NCBI RefSeq assembly: GCF_010974945.1
Contig: NZ_JAAIVB010000012.1
Coordinates: 271,343 to 335,342 of the forward strand
Reading direction: 5' to 3'
Source: Noviherbaspirillum galbum
GTDB lineage: Bacteria; Pseudomonadota; Gammaproteobacteria; Burkholderiales; Burkholderiaceae_D
Length of the DNA: 64,000 nt
In this document: piece after piece, positions 28,533-38,138 of the stretch
Position numbering within the stretch: position 1 is the first letter of the stretch
How the letters are laid out: every line of letters starts with the position of its first letter
Notes under the pieces: generated by a model
Told to the model about the DNA's origin: nothing
Databases searched by the model: none
The model's input: the letters and a program-made list of their open reading frames with translations, nothing else
Position numbers and translations under genes: made by a program

Positions 28533-29297
28533 TCAGCCGAATTCCGGACCGATGAGATCGATGCGGTCGGTGCAGAAGGCATCGACGCCCCAGCCAAGGA
28601 TCTCGCGCGCCCGCTCCGGCGTGTTGACGGTATAGCAGAACAGGCCGTAGCCATGCTCCTTGACCATCGCCACCTGGTCGGGCGACAGGTTCTTGTGATT
28701 GGTATGGATGGCAACCACGTCCAGCGCCTGCGCCTTGTCGAGCCAGCCCGGCGCCAGCTTGTCGAGAAGGAAGCCGCGGGGAATTTCCGGCGCCGCTTCC
28801 TTTGCCGCCATCAGGGCTTCGAAGGAGAACGACGAGAACAATGGCAGGCTGACATCGTTGGTGCCGCGGATGTGGCTTTGCGCTTCCTTCTGGAAAAGCT
28901 GGCGGGTCAGTTCGCCGACTACCTGGCCGGTCTCGACTTCATGCAGGGGCGCAGGCTTGATTTCGACGTTCATCCAGATCCGGTTTTCCTTGCAGAAAGC
29001 CACCACGTCCTCATAGCGCGGCACCGGCTCGCCGGCGAACGACGGACCATGCCATGCGCCCGCGTCCATGGCCGCGAGGCTTGCGGCGGTCGTGTCGGCG
29101 ACATTGCCCGCGCCGCGCACCGTCCTGCCGAATTGCGGATCGTGCATCAATACCGGGATGCGGTCGGCGGACAGCATCACATCGAACTCGACGGCATGGA
29201 AGCCGTGCTGCAACCCGCAGCGCATTGCCGCAAGGGTATTCTCGGGCGCAAGGGTGCCGCCACCGCGGTGTGCAACGATTTTCGGATAAAACCACAT
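28533..29297 (-). CDS. ugpQ: Glycerophosphodiester phosphodiesterase
   Basis: 254 aa. Cuts glycerophosphodiesters into glycerol-3-phosphate and an alcohol. GDPD barrel hallmarks: VAHRGGGTLAPENTLAAM near the start (catalytic His and metal-binding Glu), HAVEFDVMLSADRIPVLMHD (second catalytic His), WMNVEIKPAP and the C-terminal LGWGVDAFCTDRIDLI. No signal peptide, so cytoplasmic as UgpQ. Divergent from the PAS-GAF-GGDEF-EAL gene; no ugp transporter genes nearby. Confidence 0.93.
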   Translation of the reverse strand: MWFYPKIVAHRGGGTLAPENTLAAMRCGLQHGFHAVEFDVMLSADRIPVLMHDPQFGRTVRGAGNVADTTAASLAAMDAGAWHGPSFAGEPVPRYEDVVAFCKENRIWMNVEIKPAPLHEVETGQVVGELTRQLFQKEAQSHIRGTNDVSLPLFSSFSFEALMAAKEAAPEIPRGFLLDKLAPGWLDKAQALDVVAIHTNHKNLSPDQVAMVKEHGYGLFCYTVNTPERAREILGWGVDAFCTDRIDLIGPEFG

Positions 29298-29416
29298 GGC
29301 TTGATCTATCTCTTGGAATGAAGCTGGACAATACGTAGTCTAATGCCAATTCTAATCTGTAGGCGACGGCCTGACGGCGAAGGCTCCGGTTCGCGGATGG
29401 CCGGCTTGAAGGCGTC

Positions 29417-31678
29417 GTGCCATGCATGTCACGAGACCGCACCACCGCCCATTCCATCCAGCCGCCCTCCTTTCCGATCGCCGCCGGCGAGGAATCCATC
29501 GAGAGCGAACGCGCCCAGCAACTGTTCGATGCCCTGCCCGAGCCGCTCGCGGTCTGCGCGCGCGACGGTATGCTGCATTACGCAAACCCGCCCTTCGTCG
29601 AACTCATGACCGCCGGCGCCGGCCAGGACATCGGCAGCCAGCTGACCGCCCTGGTGCACCAGGATGACCACGACGCCCTGCTTGCCGCGCTGGAATCCGG
29701 CATGAACACGCGCATCGCCTTCCGGGTCCGGCGGCGCGACGGACGCTGGCGGCAGGTGGAAGGACGCTGCGGCGTGCTGCCCGGCGCCGAAGGCGCGGCC
29801 GTGCTGATCCTGCACGATGTCACCGAGGAACGCGAGGCGCTGGCCGGCGTGGAATCGGACAACCGGCGCCAGTTGCATTACCTCAACAGGCTGCTGCATC
29901 TCGCGCGCCGGCCGCCTTCCCATTTCGAGTCCGACCTCAAGCTGGTGCTGAAGTGCCTGACGAAGGCATTGGGCGCGCAGCATTGCGCCTACTGGGAGGT
30001 GGGCGACGATCCGCTGCTCACGCGCTGCGTACTGGCCTACGACGACGTGCAGCAAAACCTGCTCGGCGGCCCGGAACTGGAAAGCATTGAATCGCTGCAT
30101 GCGCTGCTGGCGGACGTGGCGCGGGATGGCAAGGCGCTGGTCGCTGATAATGTCGACATGCAGCCGCGCACCGCCCTCGCCTTCGAATACTTCCACGCGA
30201 TGGCCATCAAGGCCGCCGTATTGCATCCGCTCGAACCCGAAAGCGGCACCGCGGCCGCGGGCGGCGTGCTCATCCTGTCCGGCATGCACCAGGCCAGGCA
30301 CTGGCGCAAGGACGAGGTCGACCTCGTCGAGCAGGCCGCGGCTATGCTGGCGTCGAGCATGGCGCGTTCGCAGCGTCCACGCAACGACAACCGCCATGGC
30401 GCCCACCGCGACCGGCTGACCGGCTTGCCGAACCGCCATTTCCTGCTCGACCACGCGGGCGACCTGTTCCCGCGCGTGAGCAACAGCTCGCACGCGCTGG
30501 CCGCCTTCCTGGTCGACGTCGACGGGTTCCGCAAGGTGAACGAAAGCCATGGCCACGCGGTCGGCGACGAACTCCTCCAGGCCATTGCGCTGCGCCTGAA
30601 GCACATCGTGCGCAAGGACGACATGCTGGTGCGCATGGGCAACGACCAGTTCATGCTGCTCGCGCGCAATCTCGGCGACATGCGCGTGGCCGACGACATC
30701 GGGCAGGAAATCGTCGACACGCTTCAGGATGCGTTCGCGCTTCAGGGTGGCAGCGTGAACATCACGGCCAGCGTCGGCGTGGCCCTGTATCCGCTCGACG
30801 GCAACGACTTCGACACGCTGCACAAGCATGCCCAGATCGCGATGGCGAACGCCAAGTCCGGCGGGCGCAACCGTTACCGCATGTACAGCCCGCGGCTTGC
30901 GCATCGCGTCGAGGGCAAGTCGGTGGCGGACAGCGAGCTGCGCCGCGCGATCCGCGAGAGCGAGCTGCAGCATTACTACCAGCCGCAGATCGACCTGCGC
31001 ACGGGCCAGATCCGCTGCGTGGAGGCGTTGCTGCGCTGGCGCCATCCGGTGCACGGCATGATGCTGCCCGCCGGCTTCCTGCCGCTGGCCGAGGAGTCGG
31101 GCCTGATGCCGAACATCACGTCCTGGGTGGTGCGCGAAGCATGCGCCCAGCTGCGGCGCTGGAAGGAAGCGGGGCATGAACTCGTCATGGCGGTCAACCT
31201 GTCGACCACGCAGATGATCGACAAGGCACTGATCGCCACACTGGAAGACGCGCTGGAACGCAACAACCTCGCCGGCACGCAGCTCGAGCTCGAGATCAGC
31301 GAAAGCACCGCCATGCGCCAGGATGCGATGAGCACCGCGCTGCTGGCGCGCATCGCCGACATGCGCATCGGCCTGTCGATCGACGATTTCGGCACCGGCT
31401 ACTCCAACATGGCGTACCTGAGGCGCTATCCGGTGCATAAGGTTAAAATCGACCGCAGCCTGGTGGACGGGCTGCCTGCGGCAGGGGATGAAAGCGCGGT
31501 GACCGACGCGATCATCTCGATGGCGCAGGCGCTCGGCCTGGAGGTGGTCGCGGAGGGTGTGGAATCGCAGGCACAGCTGGATTACCTGCGCTCGCATGGC
31601 TGCGGCATCGCCCAAGGCTATTATTTCACTCAACCGCTCTCGGAAGAACAATTCAACCCATGGCTGATTCGCCACTGA
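29417..31678 (+). CDS. PAS-GAF-GGDEF(degenerate)-EAL phosphodiesterase
   Basis: 753 aa counting from GTG 29417; an ATG at 29426 is equally possible. Cytoplasmic. PAS about 35-140, GAF about 155-315 (LKCLTKALGAQHCAYW...), GGDEF domain 325-490 with the site changed to MGNDQF (407-412), so cyclase activity is unlikely, and EAL domain 505-750. EAL residues look intact: VEALLRWRHP with Glu536, AVNLSTTQM, LELEISES, DDFGTGYSNM, VKIDRSLV, AEGVES. It should hydrolyse c-di-GMP under control of a cytosolic signal. The last 19 bp overlap the CaiB-type gene. Confidence 0.93.
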   Translation: MPCMSRDRTTAHSIQPPSFPIAAGEESIESERAQQLFDALPEPLAVCARDGMLHYANPPFVELMTAGAGQDIGSQLTALVHQDDHDALLAALESGMNTRIAFRVRRRDGRWRQVEGRCGVLPGAEGAAVLILHDVTEEREALAGVESDNRRQLHYLNRLLHLARRPPSHFESDLKLVLKCLTKALGAQHCAYWEVGDDPLLTRCVLAYDDVQQNLLGGPELESIESLHALLADVARDGKALVADNVDMQPRTALAFEYFHAMAIKAAVLHPLEPESGTAAAGGVLILSGMHQARHWRKDEVDLVEQAAAMLASSMARSQRPRNDNRHGAHRDRLTGLPNRHFLLDHAGDLFPRVSNSSHALAAFLVDVDGFRKVNESHGHAVGDELLQAIALRLKHIVRKDDMLVRMGNDQFMLLARNLGDMRVADDIGQEIVDTLQDAFALQGGSVNITASVGVALYPLDGNDFDTLHKHAQIAMANAKSGGRNRYRMYSPRLAHRVEGKSVADSELRRAIRESELQHYYQPQIDLRTGQIRCVEALLRWRHPVHGMMLPAGFLPLAEESGLMPNITSWVVREACAQLRRWKEAGHELVMAVNLSTTQMIDKALIATLEDALERNNLAGTQLELEISESTAMRQDAMSTALLARIADMRIGLSIDDFGTGYSNMAYLRRYPVHKVKIDRSLVDGLPAAGDESAVTDAIISMAQALGLEVVAEGVESQAQLDYLRSHGCGIAQGYYFTQPLSEEQFNPWLIRH

Positions 31679-32931
31679 ACTCGACGTTACCCGGGCTGCC
31701 TGCCGCGCCCGCCAGGGCCCTCGGACACATCCGCGTGCTCGACCTGACCCGCGTGCTCGCCGGCCCCTGGTGCGCCCAGAATTTCGCCGATCTCGGCGCC
31801 GACGTCATCAAGGTCGAGCGTCCCGGCGCCGGCGACGATACCCGCTCCTGGGGCCCGCCCTACCTGCGCGACGCCGAGGGACGCGACACCAGCGAAGCCG
31901 CCTACTACCTCGCCGCCAACCGCGGCAAGCGCTCGGTGACGGTGGACATTGCCACGCCCGAGGGCCAGGAAATGATCCGCTCGCTGGCACGGCAGTCCGA
32001 TGTCGTGCTCGAAAACTACAAGGTCGGCCAGCTGAAGAAATACGGCCTGGACTACGATTCGCTGAAGCGCGAGAAGCCTGATCTCATCTACTGCTCGATC
32101 ACCGGGTTCGGCCAGTCCGGACCCTACGCCCAGCGCGCCGGCTACGACTTCATCGTGCAGGGCATGGGCGGATTCATGTCGCTCACCGGGGAGCGCGATG
32201 AACTTCCCGGCGGCGGGCCGCAGAAGGCGGGCGTGGCGATCTCGGACCTGATGACCGGCATGTACGCCACCATCGCGGTGCTGGCGGCGCTGAGCCATCG
32301 CGACCGCACCGGCGAGGGCCAGTACATCGACATGGCGCTGCTGGACGTGCAGGTCGCCATGCTGGCCAACATGAACACCAATTACCTCGCCAGCGGCACG
32401 CCGCCAGTCCGCTGGGGCAATGCCCATCCGAACATCGTTCCCTACCAGACCTTCGCCACCGCCGACGGCCACATCATCGTCGCGGTCGGCAACGATGGTC
32501 AGTACCGCCGCTTCGTCGAGGCCGGCGGCTGCCCGGAACTGGCGGCGGACGAGCGCTTCGCCACCAATCCGATGCGGGTGCGCCACCGCAGCACGCTGGT
32601 GCCGCTGCTGGCCGAGATGGTCAGGCGCAAGACCAAGCAGGAATGGATCAGCCTGCTGGAGACCGCCGGCGTGCCATGCGGCCCCATCAACAACCTGGAC
32701 GAAGTGTTCGACAATCCGCAGGTGCAGGCGCGCGGCTTGCGCGTCGACCTGCCCCATCCCTCCGGCGGCAAGGTCAAGCTGGTGGGCAGCCCCATGCGCA
32801 TGTCGGCCACCCCGCCCGCCTACGACCGGCCGCCGCCGCTGCTCGGCGAACATACCGCGGACGTGCTTCGCGACCTGCTCGGCAAGGATGAGCAGGAGAT
32901 TGCCAGCCTCAGGCAGCGCGGCATCGTCTGA
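31660..32931 (+). CDS. CaiB/BaiF (type III) CoA-transferase
   Basis: 423 aa. Moves CoA between carboxylic acids through an acyl-Asp intermediate; Asp196 in AISDLMTGM is the expected nucleophile. LDLTRVLAGPWCAQNFADLGADVIKVE (27-53), SITGFGQSGPYAQRAGYDFI (146-165) and GEGQYIDMALLD are typical. Start codon lies inside the end of the EAL gene with only GAAGAA as RBS, so translation is probably coupled. Substrates unknown; glutarate, mesaconate or formyl/oxalyl-CoA families are all possible, and a gcdH gene begins far away at the window end. Confidence 0.92.
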   Translation: MADSPLNSTLPGLPAAPARALGHIRVLDLTRVLAGPWCAQNFADLGADVIKVERPGAGDDTRSWGPPYLRDAEGRDTSEAAYYLAANRGKRSVTVDIATPEGQEMIRSLARQSDVVLENYKVGQLKKYGLDYDSLKREKPDLIYCSITGFGQSGPYAQRAGYDFIVQGMGGFMSLTGERDELPGGGPQKAGVAISDLMTGMYATIAVLAALSHRDRTGEGQYIDMALLDVQVAMLANMNTNYLASGTPPVRWGNAHPNIVPYQTFATADGHIIVAVGNDGQYRRFVEAGGCPELAADERFATNPMRVRHRSTLVPLLAEMVRRKTKQEWISLLETAGVPCGPINNLDEVFDNPQVQARGLRVDLPHPSGGKVKLVGSPMRMSATPPAYDRPPPLLGEHTADVLRDLLGKDEQEIASLRQRGIV

Positions 32932-33071
32932 ACCGCGCCGGCGCGGCATCCATTCGCTCCGCATTTCGGCGGTTTCGCTCCATGCGCCGGGCGATTCGTC
33001 GCTCCCCGCTGGCTGGCGCCGGCGGGTTTCCCGACAATGTCTCCATCGCCATTCCCGCACCGGAGACCGCC

Positions 33072-33470
33072 ATGCAAGCCAGCCTCGCCTTCACTCCCCT
33101 CATCCTGATCCACGTCGCGGCCGCCGGCGGCGCGCTGGTGCTCGGCGGACTGACCCTGGCGTTGCGTAAGGGCACCGCGATGCACAAGCTTTTCGGCCGG
33201 CTGTGGGTGGTGCTGATGCTGGTCGCGGCCCTGGTGTCGTTCGGCATCCAGCGCTCCGGGCATTTCTCCGCCATCCACGTGCTGTCGGTCATCACCATCG
33301 TGAGCGTCAGCGCGGCCATCGTCGCGGCGGCCCGGGGCCGCATCTCGGCGCACCGCCGCGGCATGACCGCGGTCTATGCCAGCCTCGTGGTTGCCGCGAT
33401 TTTCACCCTGCTTCCCGGCCGTCGCCTCGGCGACCTGCTCTGGAACGCGGTCGTATTGGCGCAAGGTTGA
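33072..33470 (+). CDS. DUF2306-type membrane protein
   Basis: 132 aa from ATG 33072, preceded by GGAGA; longer frames upstream lack an RBS. Four hydrophobic helices (about 8-28, 41-60, 68-88, 98-118). HKLFGRLWVVLMLVAALVSF, HFSAIHVLSVITI, the RGRISAHRRGMTAVYASL loop and FTLLPGRRLGDLL follow the pattern of the DUF2306 family with its histidines at helix ends; function unknown. Upstream of the LytS/LytTR pair by 88 bp and may be cotranscribed. Confidence 0.78.
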   Translation: MQASLAFTPLILIHVAAAGGALVLGGLTLALRKGTAMHKLFGRLWVVLMLVAALVSFGIQRSGHFSAIHVLSVITIVSVSAAIVAAARGRISAHRRGMTAVYASLVVAAIFTLLPGRRLGDLLWNAVVLAQG

Positions 33471-33558
33471 GATACCATTGCTCCTGGCAAACCCCTGATC
33501 CTTGACGAGACGGCCCGCCGGGCGGGCCCGAACCGAAACCGAGATAGCGCCGCACACC

Positions 33559-34626
33559 ATGTCCCCCCTCGACCTTGCCCACCCGCATCCGCGCCTGCGC
33601 CGCTTTGCCATCGACTTCGTGATTACCTGCGTCATCGACCTGGTGATCGCGATGGTGATCACCTACGTCGTCCATCCCGGCGGTTCCCTGTGGGGCAACT
33701 TCCTGGTGTCGTTCTGGATCGGCGCCTTCGCGGTCACCATCATCGACGGCGGGCGCCTGCTGTTCTGGGGCCTCGGGCGGCCGTCGATGGTGCCCTTCGT
33801 GTTCCTGCTTCTTGGCGGCATGGTGTTTTCCCAGCAGGCGGGAACCTACGTCGCCCTCAGCCTGCTCGGCGAAACGCCGGAGCGCCTCTCGCGCGGCCTG
33901 GGGGACAACGTCGTCGGGTACTTCCTGATCACCCTGCTGGTGGGGATTTCCATCACCTGGTTCTTCTGGAACCGCGGCACGGTCGCCTTGCTGCGGGCGC
34001 AGGCTGAGGCCGAGAAGGCGCGCGCCGCATCGATAGAGAAGCAAGCCCTGCAGGCGCAGCTGCAGATGCTGCAGGCCCAGGTCGAGCCGCACATGCTGTT
34101 CAACACGCTGGCGAACCTGCAGGGCCTGATCGCGATCGATCCGCCGCGCGCGCAGCAGCTGCTGGACCAGCTTATCCAGTACCTGCGGGCGACCCTGTCG
34201 TCCTCGCGCACGGAAAGAACTTCCCTGGCGCAGGAATTCATCCTGCTGGAAGCCTATCTCAGTCTGATGCAGGCGCGGATGGGCGCGCGCCTGTCGCATG
34301 CGCTCGATTTGCCGCATGAACTGGGAAGCTTCAAGGTGCCGCCGATGCTGCTGCAGCCGCTGGTGGAGAACGCCATCAAGCACGGGCTGGAACCCAAGGT
34401 GGAGGGCGGCAGCGTCAGCGTGCGGGCAAGGCGCGAGGATGGCATGCTGGTGCTGACGGTCGCCGACACCGGGCGCGGACTGGACGCCCCGGCGCAGGAC
34501 GGCACGCGGGTCGGCGTCGCCAACCTGCGCGAGCGCCTGCAGGTGTTGTACGACAGTCGCGCCTCCTTTACTCTGGAACCCAACGCGCCGGAGGGCGCCA
34601 TCGCCACCTTGAGGATACCCGCATGA
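33559..34626 (+). CDS. LytS/YehU-type sensor histidine kinase
   Basis: 355 aa from ATG 33559; a TTG at 33502 would add a charged tail and is less likely. Four membrane helices (about 17-37, 47-70, 78-101, 117-137), a coiled linker, then the His_kinase domain: phospho-acceptor His178 in VEPHMLFNTLANLQ, N box QPLVENAIKHGL with Asn271 and G box VADTGRGL. No separate sensor domain, so the signal is probably sensed within the membrane. ATGA overlap with the LytTR regulator gene shows they are a pair. Confidence 0.93.
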   Translation: MSPLDLAHPHPRLRRFAIDFVITCVIDLVIAMVITYVVHPGGSLWGNFLVSFWIGAFAVTIIDGGRLLFWGLGRPSMVPFVFLLLGGMVFSQQAGTYVALSLLGETPERLSRGLGDNVVGYFLITLLVGISITWFFWNRGTVALLRAQAEAEKARAASIEKQALQAQLQMLQAQVEPHMLFNTLANLQGLIAIDPPRAQQLLDQLIQYLRATLSSSRTERTSLAQEFILLEAYLSLMQARMGARLSHALDLPHELGSFKVPPMLLQPLVENAIKHGLEPKVEGGSVSVRARREDGMLVLTVADTGRGLDAPAQDGTRVGVANLRERLQVLYDSRASFTLEPNAPEGAIATLRIPA

Positions 34627-35411
34627 CCACATTCCGCGCCCTGGTCGCAGAAGACGAACCCATCCTGGCCTATACCCTGGTGCAAACGCTCGGCCGCCTG
34701 TGGCCGGAGCTGCAGATCGGCGGCGTGCTGGAAAACGGCATCGCCGCCGTGCGCGAAGCCCTGGCGCAACGGCCCGACCTGCTCTTCCTCGACATCAAGA
34801 TGCCGGGAAAGACGGGCCTGGAGGCAGCCCAGGAACTGGCCGAGGACTGGCCGGAGGATGTGCCGTTTCCCTTGCTGGTGTTCGTGACCGCCTACGACGA
34901 ATTCGCGCTGCAGGCCTTCGATCATGCCGCCGCCGATTACGTGCTCAAGCCGGTCAGCGACGCGCGTCTCTCGAAGACGGTGGAGCGCCTGAAGGCGCGC
35001 CTGCAGAAGAACGATGACCGCAATGCCGAGCTCGAGCGCATCGTGGGCCAGCTTCGCACGCTCATGCCGGCAGGGATGGCGCCGGAAAAGCTGACCGTCA
35101 TCAAGGCCGCGGTGGGCAACCAGGTACGCATGATTCCGGTGGACGACGTGGTGTATTTCGAAGCGGCCGACAAGTACGTCAACGTGGTCACCCATGACAG
35201 CGAGTCGCTGATCCGCCTGAGCCTGAAGGAACTGCTGCCGCAGCTCGATGCCGAGCGTTTCTGGCAGGTCCACCGCGGCACCGTGGTGAACATGCGCTGC
35301 ATCCAGTCGGCGGTGCGCGACGACACCGGCAAGCTCACGCTCAGCCTGCGCGGCAGGAAGGAGAGCCTGCCGGTCAGCCGCGTCTTCGCCCACCTCTTCA
35401 AGCAGATGTGA
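34623..35411 (+). CDS. LytTR-family response regulator
   Basis: 262 aa. Receiver 1-125 with acidic pocket AEDEP, phospho-acceptor Asp57 in LLFLDIKMPG and signalling VTAYDEFALQAFDHAAADYVLKPV. LytTR DNA-binding domain from about 155: VGNQVRMIPVDDVVYFEAADKYVNVVT and FWQVHRGTVVNMRCI, then RVFAHLFKQM. Cognate partner of the upstream LytS-type kinase (4-bp overlap). Targets not visible; adjacent membrane-protein genes are plausible. Confidence 0.94.
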   Translation: MTTFRALVAEDEPILAYTLVQTLGRLWPELQIGGVLENGIAAVREALAQRPDLLFLDIKMPGKTGLEAAQELAEDWPEDVPFPLLVFVTAYDEFALQAFDHAAADYVLKPVSDARLSKTVERLKARLQKNDDRNAELERIVGQLRTLMPAGMAPEKLTVIKAAVGNQVRMIPVDDVVYFEAADKYVNVVTHDSESLIRLSLKELLPQLDAERFWQVHRGTVVNMRCIQSAVRDDTGKLTLSLRGRKESLPVSRVFAHLFKQM

Positions 35412-35828
35412 TCAGGACGCGAAGCGGTAGGCGCCGAACAGCGCCAGGATGAGCGGCAAGGTGGCCATCGCGAGCAGGGCCACGGTCTGCAGGGACATCG
35501 CATGGCCATAGCGGCGCTTCCACGTCACCACGCTCGCCGTGGCGACGAGGTAGCAGAACGCACCGAGGGCCACCGGTCCGGCCAGGCCGGGCACGTGCCC
35601 GGCCACGACCACGACGCCGAACAGCGTGGCGGTAACGAACGCCAGGATGGCGGCGATGTAGATCAGCCAGGGAGTCAGACCTTGCCTCGGCTGGTGCATG
35701 GCAAGCATGGCCTCGCGGGATTGCAGCAGGTCGTGCTGCAACAAGAAGACCAGCAAAGGTTCGATCTGCCGATATTGCAGCAACCCGGCGCCTGCCGCGG
35801 CGACGAGGTCTTCGCGTCGAATTTTCAT
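35412..35828 (-). CDS. Membrane protein of unknown function
   Basis: 138 aa from ATG 35828 with AGGAG five bases upstream. The first 45 residues are a soluble alpha-helical segment (LLQYRQIEPLLVFLLQHDLL), followed by three hydrophobic helices at about 53-74, 79-98 and 114-134. The helix-plus-membrane layout recalls the N-terminus of DUF2157-type predicted membrane proteins, but the match is weak. Its stop codon abuts that of the LytTR gene head to head with no spacer, so the two transcripts overlap. Confidence 0.72.
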   Translation of the reverse strand: MKIRREDLVAAAGAGLLQYRQIEPLLVFLLQHDLLQSREAMLAMHQPRQGLTPWLIYIAAILAFVTATLFGVVVVAGHVPGLAGPVALGAFCYLVATASVVTWKRRYGHAMSLQTVALLAMATLPLILALFGAYRFAS

Positions 35829-36346
35829 TGCTACTCCTGCGTGTTTTTGTTTTCTTCGGGACTGCGTGCGCAAGCGCGAAAGCTGCATTGGAAACGGCTT
35901 TGCGCCCGTTCAAGGAAGTCGCCCCTGCGTTTCACCGCGCTCATGAAGACCGTGGCAAAACCACGTTCTTGTCAAAAATGCACGGAATGATTAAATCGGT
36001 TTTCAAGCCGCGAGAAATAGATTTTGATCAAACGCGCCCGCATGTTCCTGATCTGAAAACAGCCTTATTCCATGCGGCTTAACCTGGAGCAAACCTTGTG
36101 TCGCGCGGCATCATTCCTGCGGGAAGCACTCCTTTCCGGCAGGCTACGCGGCGCTGAAAACGACAGGCGCGAAGCGCCCGTCCGGACATGTTTCTTCCGC
36201 GCCGCGCAAGGCAGCATCCGGCGCCGCCGGGACGCGGAAGAGGGCCGGTATCGGGGCGGCCCGGCGACGGCATGGAAGCTTGCGCGCGACCGACTACGGT
36301 AAAATGCCGGATCACTCATTCTCCAACGCGGTTCGCTCTCTCTTTC
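35829..36346. other. 518-bp gap in front of glnS
   Basis: No gene supported. The first half is AT-rich for this genome (around 35960-36070), likely promoter DNA for the divergent membrane-protein gene and possibly glnS. A TAAAAT at 36300-36305 could be the glnS -10 but lacks a matching -35. A short CGTGG-CCACG hairpin at 35951-35965 is probably incidental. No repeats or tRNA. Confidence 0.5.
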
Positions 36347-38086
36347 ATGACTGATACGAAAAACACGGCGGACGCGACCGCCGGCTCCAACTTCCTGCGC
36401 GGCATCATCGAGGCCGACCTCGCGTCGGGCAAGCATGCTAGCCGCACCACCGTCAACGGCACGCCGCTGCCTCCCGTGGTCACCCGTTTCCCGCCCGAGC
36501 CCAATGGCTACCTTCACATCGGCCACGCGAAATCCATCTGCCTGAACTTCGGCCTGGCACGCGATTACGGCGGACGCTGCACCATGCGCTTCGACGACAC
36601 CAACCCGACCAAGGAAGAACAGGAATACGTCGATGGCATCCTCGACGCGGTGAAGTGGCTTGGCTTCGACTGGAAGGACCAGTCGGGCGAGCACCTCTAC
36701 TTCGCCAGCGACTACTTCCCGCAGATGTACCACATGGCCGAATACCTGATCCAGTCGGGACATGCCTACGTCGACAGCCAGAGCGCGGAACAGATGGCCG
36801 CCAACCGCGGCAGCTTCTCCGAGCCCGGAAAGAATTCGCCCTACCGCGACCGGCCGGCGCAGGAATCGCTCGACCTGTTCCGCCGCATGAAGGCCGGCGA
36901 GTTCAAGGATGGCGAGCACATCGTACGCGTGAAGATCGACATGGCTTCGCCCAACATGAACCTGCGCGACCCGGCGATCTACCGCATCCGCCACGCGCAT
37001 CACCATCGCACCGGCGACGAGTGGTGCATCTACCCGATGTACGACTACGCGCATCCGATCGAAGATGCCATCGAACATGTCACCCACTCCGTCTGCACGC
37101 TGGAATTCCAGGATCACCGCCCCTTCTACGACTGGCTGCTGGAGCGGCTGACCGAGGGCGGCTTCTTCAAGCGTCCCCTGCCCTACCAGTACGAATTCGC
37201 GCGCCTCAACGTCACCTACGTCATCACCAGCAAGCGCAAGCTGCGCCAGCTGGTCGAGGAAAACATCGTGGATGGCTGGGACGATCCGCGCATGCCCACC
37301 ATCGTCGGCATCCGCCGCCGCGGCTTCACGCCGGAATCGCTGCAGCTGTTCTGCGACCGCACCGGCACCACCAAGTCCGACGGCTGGACCGACTACGGCA
37401 TGCTGGAAGCGGCGGTGCGCGACGACCTCGACCCCAAGGCGCCGCGCGCCACTGCGGTGCTGCGTCCGCTCAGGCTCGTGATCGACAATTTCCCGGAAGG
37501 CCTGTCGGAGGAGTGCAGCGCGCCGGTGCATCCGCACCATCCCGAGCGCGGCCATCGCCACTTCCCGATCACCAAGGAGCTGTGGATCGAGGAAGAAGAC
37601 TTCACCGAGACGCCGCCCAAGGGTTACTTCCGCCTCTACCCGGGCAACAAGGTGCGCCTGCGCTACGGCTACGTCGTCGAGTGCACCGGCTGCGACAAGG
37701 ACGAGCATGGCCGCGTGATCGCGGTACATTGCAATTACTTTGCCGATTCCAGGAGCGGCACGCCGGGCGCGGACAACTACAAGGTCAAGGGCAACATCCA
37801 CTGGGTCAGCGCCAGCCATGCGCTGGAAGCGGAAGTGCGCTTGTACGACCGCCTCTTCACCGATCCGCAGCCCGACGCCGGCGGCAAGGACTTCAAGCTC
37901 GCGCTGAATCCCAAATCCAAGGAAGTCATCACGGCCTACCTCGAACAGGGCATGCGTGCCGCGCTGCCCGACGAGAAGTTCCAGTTCGAGCGCCACGGCT
38001 ACTTCGTCGCCGACCGCGTGGATTCGACGCCGGGCAAGCCGGTGTTCAACCGGGTGGTGACGCTCAAGGACAGCTGGGGCAAGTAA
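36347..38086 (+). CDS. glnS: Glutaminyl-tRNA synthetase
   Basis: 579 aa from ATG 36347; the 53-codon upstream extension is not protein-like. Class I synthetase charging tRNA-Gln. FPPEPNGYLHIGHAKSICLNFGLA carries HIGH at 57-60, TMRFDDTNPTKEEQEYVD follows, and the KMSKS loop appears as VITSKRKLRQLV. The C-terminal anticodon-binding barrels include YFRLYPGNKVRLRYGYVVEC. Presence of GlnRS is normal in beta- and gammaproteobacteria. The HDOD gene begins 53 bp downstream on the same strand. Confidence 0.97.
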   Translation: MTDTKNTADATAGSNFLRGIIEADLASGKHASRTTVNGTPLPPVVTRFPPEPNGYLHIGHAKSICLNFGLARDYGGRCTMRFDDTNPTKEEQEYVDGILDAVKWLGFDWKDQSGEHLYFASDYFPQMYHMAEYLIQSGHAYVDSQSAEQMAANRGSFSEPGKNSPYRDRPAQESLDLFRRMKAGEFKDGEHIVRVKIDMASPNMNLRDPAIYRIRHAHHHRTGDEWCIYPMYDYAHPIEDAIEHVTHSVCTLEFQDHRPFYDWLLERLTEGGFFKRPLPYQYEFARLNVTYVITSKRKLRQLVEENIVDGWDDPRMPTIVGIRRRGFTPESLQLFCDRTGTTKSDGWTDYGMLEAAVRDDLDPKAPRATAVLRPLRLVIDNFPEGLSEECSAPVHPHHPERGHRHFPITKELWIEEEDFTETPPKGYFRLYPGNKVRLRYGYVVECTGCDKDEHGRVIAVHCNYFADSRSGTPGADNYKVKGNIHWVSASHALEAEVRLYDRLFTDPQPDAGGKDFKLALNPKSKEVITAYLEQGMRAALPDEKFQFERHGYFVADRVDSTPGKPVFNRVVTLKDSWGK

Positions 38087-38138
38087 GCCGATTCGACCCG
38101 GGCCGCCCGCGATCTTCGCCGGGCGGCCGCCTCATGCC

